The notes beneath the pieces were generated by a model. The model was not told the origin of the DNA. It made no database searches and saw nothing but the letters and a program-made list of their open reading frames with translations. The translations under genes were made by a program, and so were the position numbers. DNA of 64,000 nt from assembly GCF_900187945.1 (NCBI RefSeq), contig NZ_FYEH01000015.1, forward strand, positions 1 to 64,000. Direction: 5' to 3'. The first letter of the stretch is position 1; each line of letters opens with the position of its first letter. This DNA is from Arboricoccus pini. Its GTDB lineage: Bacteria; Pseudomonadota; Alphaproteobacteria; Geminicoccales; Geminicoccaceae. Positions 59,791 to 64,000 of this stretch are shown piece by piece.

Positions 59791-61842
59791 ATGCAGGCCT
59801 CCGATCGATACCTCGCGGACCTCAATCCCGGCCAACGGGAAGCCGTGACGTTCGGTATCCCTGCGGGCGCCGCACCGGCCCCGCCGCTCCTCGTCATCGC
59901 CGGTGCCGGTACGGGCAAGACGACCACGTTGGCCCACCGCGTGGCGCGATTGGTCATGCACGGTGCCGATCCAGGCCGCATTCTGCTCTTGACCTTCAGC
60001 CGCCGGGCGGCCGACGAGATGCGCCGGCGGGTCGCGGCCATTCTCGATCAAGCGGCAGGCGATGCGGGCAGGGGCCTGGAATGGGCCGGTACCTTCCACG
60101 CCACGGGCCGACGCGTTTTGTCGATCTATGCGGCACAGGCGGGCCTGGAGGGGGGGGTCAGCGTCTTGGACCGGGCCGATGCGGCCGATCTTTTGGACCT
60201 TGTGCGCGCCGATCTGGACTTAGTCGGCGACATGCGGCGGTTTCCGAGGAAGGCCACATGCCTGCAGATCTACTCGGCCGCGGTGAATGGCGTCCTGCCG
60301 TTGGCGGAATTGCTAGCCCAGCGTTTTCCCTGGTGTGCTGAATGGGAAGCCCAGCTCAAGCGGCTCTTTGGCGCCTATGTTGAGGCCAAGCAGCACCAGG
60401 CCGCCCTCGATCTCGACGACCTGCTCCTCTGGTGGGAGCGGCTGATGCAGGAACCGGCTCTGGCGGCCCATGTGGGGAACCGCTTCGACCATGTGCTGGT
60501 CGATGAGTACCAGGACACCAATCCCGTGCAGCAACGCATCCTTCTGGCACTCAAGCCGGATGGTGCCGGTGTCACGGCGGTAGGCGACGATGCGCAGGCG
60601 ATCTACAGCTTTCGCGGTGCCAGCGTGCGCAACATCCTGGATTTTCCCAAGGCGTTCGTCCCGCCCGCGGCCATCCTGGCGCTGAGCGCGAACTATCGCT
60701 CGACACAGCCGATCCTGGATGCGGCTGGCGCAGTCATCGGGCTTAGACACGAAGGCTTCGCCAAGGCGCTCGAGGCCGTGCGACCGGGCGGTGTCAAACC
60801 CGTCATCGCCCTTTTGCGCGACGACATCGCCCAGGCCCTCTATGTCGTCCGACGCATCCTCGAGAACCGCGAGGCCGGCACGCGCCTCAACGATCAGGCC
60901 GTGCTCTTTCGAACCGGCCAGCACAGTGCTGCCCTGGAGCTCGAGCTCACCCGGCGCGGTATTCCCTTCGTCAAATGGGGCGGCCTGCGCTTCCTGGATG
61001 CAGCCCACGTCAAGGACCTTCTGGCGCTGCTGCGTTGGTCGCGTAACCTCAAGGACCGCGTCGCCGGGATGCGCTCCCTCCAGCTCCTGCCGGGCATCGG
61101 TCCGGGTACGGCAAAGCGACTGATGACGGCGCTGGAGGTCAAGGGCGATCCCGCCAGCCTCGCCAGCATTGTCGTGCCACCGGCGGCACGGCCGCACTGG
61201 CCAGGGTTCGTCGGCATGATGGCCGATCTGGTCCAAGACCCCGCTTGGCCGGGCGATCTCGTCCGCCTGCGCGATTTCCTGGAGCCACGCCTGCCGGAGC
61301 TCTATGAGGGCGGCCAAAGCCGGGTCCAGGACCTGGACCAGCTGGCCGCCCTGGCGGAACGACATGCTGATGCCGAGGCCTTCCTGGCCGAGATGGTTCT
61401 GGACCCGCCGGAGCTGACGGGCGACCAGGCGGGGCCGCCCTCGCTCGACGAGGAGCAACTCGTCCTCTCGACGATCCATTCGGCCAAGGGCCAGGAATGG
61501 CGCTCCGTTTTCGTCCTCAATTGCGTCGATGGCTGCATCCCCTCCGACCTGGCGGTCGGCAGTGCTGCCGACATCGAGGAGGAGCGGCGGCTTTTCTATG
61601 TCGCCATGACCCGTGCCAAGGACGAGCTCGAGCTGCTGCAGCCTGAGCGCTTCTTCATCCTGCAGCAGGCGGCGCGCGGCGACCGGCATGTGCGGGCCAT
61701 CCGCACCCGCTTCATCCCCGATCGCCTGCTTCGCTTTTTCACCCGTCGCAACGAACATCCATGGCGCGGCGCCGACGCGCCGGCGTCCGCCTTGCCGCGG
61801 CTGGACGTGAAGGCCGATCTGCGGCGGATGTGGGCGGAGTAG
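59791..61842 (+). CDS. UvrD/Rep-family (superfamily 1) ATP-dependent DNA helicase
   Basis: A 683-residue 3'-5' helicase. Motif Ia/Walker A is IAGAGTGKTTTLAHR, the Walker B motif is VLVDEYQDTNPVQQ, motif III is VGDDAQAIYSFRGAS, and motifs V-VI are STIHSAKGQEWRSVFV and FYVAMTRAKDEL. It is somewhat shorter than UvrD or PcrA (about 720 residues). The start is uncertain: AAGGAG abuts ATG 59791 without spacing, and an in-frame TTG at 59758 overlaps the purC end. It probably acts in DNA repair or in restarting forks; association with plasmid replication is speculative. It may be cotranscribed with purC and the following acylase. Confidence 0.9.
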   Translation: MQASDRYLADLNPGQREAVTFGIPAGAAPAPPLLVIAGAGTGKTTTLAHRVARLVMHGADPGRILLLTFSRRAADEMRRRVAAILDQAAGDAGRGLEWAGTFHATGRRVLSIYAAQAGLEGGVSVLDRADAADLLDLVRADLDLVGDMRRFPRKATCLQIYSAAVNGVLPLAELLAQRFPWCAEWEAQLKRLFGAYVEAKQHQAALDLDDLLLWWERLMQEPALAAHVGNRFDHVLVDEYQDTNPVQQRILLALKPDGAGVTAVGDDAQAIYSFRGASVRNILDFPKAFVPPAAILALSANYRSTQPILDAAGAVIGLRHEGFAKALEAVRPGGVKPVIALLRDDIAQALYVVRRILENREAGTRLNDQAVLFRTGQHSAALELELTRRGIPFVKWGGLRFLDAAHVKDLLALLRWSRNLKDRVAGMRSLQLLPGIGPGTAKRLMTALEVKGDPASLASIVVPPAARPHWPGFVGMMADLVQDPAWPGDLVRLRDFLEPRLPELYEGGQSRVQDLDQLAALAERHADAEAFLAEMVLDPPELTGDQAGPPSLDEEQLVLSTIHSAKGQEWRSVFVLNCVDGCIPSDLAVGSAADIEEERRLFYVAMTRAKDELELLQPERFFILQQAARGDRHVRAIRTRFIPDRLLRFFTRRNEHPWRGADAPASALPRLDVKADLRRMWAE

Positions 61843-61859
61843 AAAGAAAGGGCTATTCC

Positions 61860-64000
61860 ATGGTGCAAAGGACGCGCATCGAGCTCGAGGGCTTGAAGGC
61901 GGCGGCGGAGATCGTCGTCGACACGAGCGGCATCCCGCATCTGCGGGCGGAGAGCCGTGCCGACCTCTTCCTCGTCCAGGGCTTCAATGCCGCCCGCGAC
62001 CGGCTCTGGCAGCTCGACCTTTGGCGCAAACGCGGCCTTGGCCTGCTGGCGTCGGATTTCGGCCCGGGCTACCTCATGCAGGATCAGGCCGCCCGGCTCT
62101 TTCTCTATCGCGGCGACATGACGGCCGAATGGGCTGCCTATGGCACTCCGAATACGCGCGCCATCGTCCAGGCGTTCGTCAGCGGCATCAACGCCTTCAT
62201 CGAGTTGACGCAAGCCGATCCGTCCTGGCTGCCCCCCGAGTTCGCGGCGTTCGGAACGAAGCCTGGACGGTTCGCGGCGGAAGACGTCGTCCGCATCCGC
62301 AGCCACGCGCTGGCACGCAACATGCTGGCGGAGGTGGCGCGCGCCAGGGTCGCTGCGGCAGGCGCCCTCGCGGCCGATATTTATCGCAAGGACATCGCCC
62401 CACCGCATGTGCTGGCATTGCCGGACGGGCTCGATCCCGCGCTCATCCCGGCAGGCGTGGAGGACATGTTTCTCCTGGCGACAGCACCGGTCACGTTTCG
62501 GCCCGACCGCTTGGCCGCCTCGCTCGCTGAAGCGCCACTCTGGTCCAAGGTCAACGCGCAGGGTGAGGTGGTGGCCGAGGCTTCCGCCCTATCGCCGTTC
62601 GAGGGGCGCGAGGGGTCCAATAACTGGGCTGTGGCGCCTTCGCGGACGACGACCGGCCGGCCGATCCTGGCCAGCGACCCGCACCGGGCGCATCTGCTGC
62701 CCTCCTTGCGCTACATCGCCCATCTGACCTGCCCCGATCTGGACCTGATCGGGGCAGGGGAGCCGGCGCTGCCCGGCCTGTCGCTCGGTCATAATGGCAA
62801 GGCGGCCTTCAGCCTCACCATCTTCCCGGCCGATCAGGAGGATCTCTATGTCTGCGAGCGGCATCCCTCCGATCCCCGGCTCTATCGCTACGGCGACGGC
62901 TATGAGCCATTCCAGACGGTCGAGGAGACGATCCCCGTCAAAGATGCCTCCCCGCAACCGGTCACGCTCAGCTTCACACGCCATGGTCCCTTGATCCACG
63001 CCACGGCCACGCACGCCTTCGCACTCCGCACGGTCTGGCAGGAGCCGGGTACGGCCCCCTATCTCGGCAGCCTTGCCTATATGGATTGTGCCAGCGTCGA
63101 GGGCTTCGAGGCAGCACTGGCCAGTTGGGCTTCCCCCACCGTCAACCAGGTCTATGCCGATACATCCGGCAGGATTGCCCGGATCACGGCCGGCAAGGTG
63201 CCTAGGAGGCGGAACTTCGACGGGCTGCTGCCAGTGCCGGGCGATGGGCGCTATGAGTGGCATGGGTTTTGGACCACGGCCGATCTGCCGCGTGCGATCG
63301 ATCCGCCGGAGGGCTTCGTCTTCAGCGCCAATGAGATGAACCTGCCGCCGGGCGATCCGAATCTCGAGCGCCATCTGGGATATGAGTGGCTGGAGGCCTC
63401 GCGCGCCGTCGTGATCAGCCGCCATCTGGCCGATCAGGCGCCGCACGGCATCGAGGCCGCCATGCGCTTGCAGAACGACGTGACCTCGCTGCCGGCGCTG
63501 CGGGTGCAGGCCGTGCTCCTGGCCCAGGAGCACGGCGACTGGTCGGCGACGGCTACGCGCGCGCAAGCGCTGCTGGCCGACTGGGACGGCCGCCTGCTGA
63601 AAGCGAGCGCGCCAGCGCTTCTCTTCGAGATCTGGTGGATGCGGCATTTAAAGCCTGCTTTGCTCGCGGGCCTCGTCGCCGATCCCGCCGTTCGGGCGAA
63701 ATTGACGCCGCTCGATAACGAGCCGCTCCTCGTCCATCTCGAAGCCATGGCCAGGGAAGCGTTGCACCCGGTCCTGACGGCCAGCCTCGAACAAGCCTGG
63801 GAGGATTGCGCCGCAAGGCTTGGACCCGATCCGGCCTTTTGGAGCTGGGGGCGCCTGCACCATGCCCATTTCATCCACCCGCAATCCTGCTTGCCGGGTT
63901 CGCCCGGTCGGGATGTCGGTCCGCTGGAGCTTGGTGGCAGCAACAGCACCGTCATGAATGCCGGCTACGATCCGGGCAGCTTCAGAACGAATGTCGGCGC
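61860..64000 (+). CDS. Penicillin acylase family protein (partial, runs off the window)
   Basis: An open frame of 713 codons without a stop before the window end. It is an Ntn hydrolase that self-cleaves into alpha and beta chains. The beta-chain nucleophile Ser253 is in GREGSNNWAVAPSRT, the usual GSNNW motif. The N-terminal IVVDTSGIPHLRAESRADLF and QGFNAARDRLWQLDL, and near the right edge LGGSNSTVMNAGYDPGSF, are typical. The predicted start has no signal peptide, unlike most penicillin G acylases. Relatives hydrolyse penicillins, cephalosporins, acyl-homoserine lactones or other acyl amides. It follows the helicase gene after 17 bases. Confidence 0.88.
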   Translation, partial: MVQRTRIELEGLKAAAEIVVDTSGIPHLRAESRADLFLVQGFNAARDRLWQLDLWRKRGLGLLASDFGPGYLMQDQAARLFLYRGDMTAEWAAYGTPNTRAIVQAFVSGINAFIELTQADPSWLPPEFAAFGTKPGRFAAEDVVRIRSHALARNMLAEVARARVAAAGALAADIYRKDIAPPHVLALPDGLDPALIPAGVEDMFLLATAPVTFRPDRLAASLAEAPLWSKVNAQGEVVAEASALSPFEGREGSNNWAVAPSRTTTGRPILASDPHRAHLLPSLRYIAHLTCPDLDLIGAGEPALPGLSLGHNGKAAFSLTIFPADQEDLYVCERHPSDPRLYRYGDGYEPFQTVEETIPVKDASPQPVTLSFTRHGPLIHATATHAFALRTVWQEPGTAPYLGSLAYMDCASVEGFEAALASWASPTVNQVYADTSGRIARITAGKVPRRRNFDGLLPVPGDGRYEWHGFWTTADLPRAIDPPEGFVFSANEMNLPPGDPNLERHLGYEWLEASRAVVISRHLADQAPHGIEAAMRLQNDVTSLPALRVQAVLLAQEHGDWSATATRAQALLADWDGRLLKASAPALLFEIWWMRHLKPALLAGLVADPAVRAKLTPLDNEPLLVHLEAMAREALHPVLTASLEQAWEDCAARLGPDPAFWSWGRLHHAHFIHPQSCLPGSPGRDVGPLELGGSNSTVMNAGYDPGSFRTNVG

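Noticed and set aside
60313-61758. A 481-codon minus-strand frame opposite the helicase
   Set aside because: Helicase motifs on the plus strand are complete and the antisense translation has no motif.
1-64000. tRNA, rRNA, insertion sequences or integrase genes
   Set aside because: No cloverleaf-like sequence, rRNA motif, DDE transposase or tyrosine recombinase was recognised on either strand, although a covariance-model scan was not possible.

Overview
The window is GC-rich alphaproteobacterial DNA. I infer a Rhodospirillales- or Rhizobiales-like soil or plant-associated bacterium from the gene families: a small secreted Cys-containing alphaproteobacterial protein, an sqdBDC sulfolipid operon, FCD-type GntR control, many solute transporters, LLM flavin monooxygenases and a SPINDLY-type O-GlcNAc transferase. 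The replicon is not, or not only, a classical chromosome. At 45.4-50.2 kb lies a complete plasmid-type replication and partition module: parA and parB on the minus strand, a second parB on the plus strand, an iteron array followed by an AT-rich stretch, and a RepA-type initiator. Because purC and a UvrD-type helicase lie 8.6-13 kb from this origin, a megaplasmid or chromid is the best reading.

Layout. 0-1.3 kb: end of an unknown gene, a small secreted protein and a short eroded RTX-repeat protein. 1.3-3.6 kb: TPR/GT41 O-GlcNAc transferase. 3.9-7.6 kb: a minus-strand run of two drug-type MFS exporters around an aldo/keto reductase. 8.0-15.3 kb: a sugar-acid catabolic locus with a DHDPS-family aldolase and a GntR regulator facing two MFS uptake carriers and two enolase-superfamily dehydratases. 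15.4-19.8 kb: a tightly overlapped GlxA-type regulator / gamma-glutamyltransferase / D-2-hydroxyacid dehydrogenase operon, divergent from an isonitrile-hydratase-like gene. 20.0-22.9 kb: sulfolipid genes in the order sqdB-sqdD-sqdC.

23.6-34.0 kb is an accessory catabolic block. It holds an LLM monooxygenase, a small conserved protein, a TetR / nitroreductase (amber-interrupted) / class II aldolase operon, then a CE4 deacetylase, a three-gene polar amino-acid-type ABC transporter, an M20 carbamoylase-like hydrolase and a convergent Tat-exported amidohydrolase. A palindrome at the TetR promoter shares a 14-base motif with the promoter region of the LLM monooxygenase, which may tie the block into one regulon. 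34.0-44.0 kb is a mixed metabolic stretch: SDR, DUF808 membrane protein, HMP/NMT1-like binding protein, histone-deacetylase-like amidohydrolase, flavin reductase with a second LLM monooxygenase, poxB, a class-V aminotransferase and a secreted SRPBCC protein.

After the replication module comes a VapBC-type toxin-antitoxin pair, then an L-xylulose-reductase-like SDR with a cytosine-deaminase-like amidohydrolase, an HSL-type esterase, an orphan SsuA-like binding protein, a large glycosidase-like RTX protein, purC, a UvrD-family helicase and a penicillin acylase cut off by the window end. Decay is visible in several places: a multiply broken 2OG-Fe(II) oxygenase beside the partition genes, the interrupted nitroreductase, and gene-poor stretches at 22.9-23.6, 53.1-53.8 and 56.0-56.6 kb. 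No tRNA, rRNA, CRISPR array or intact insertion sequence was seen.
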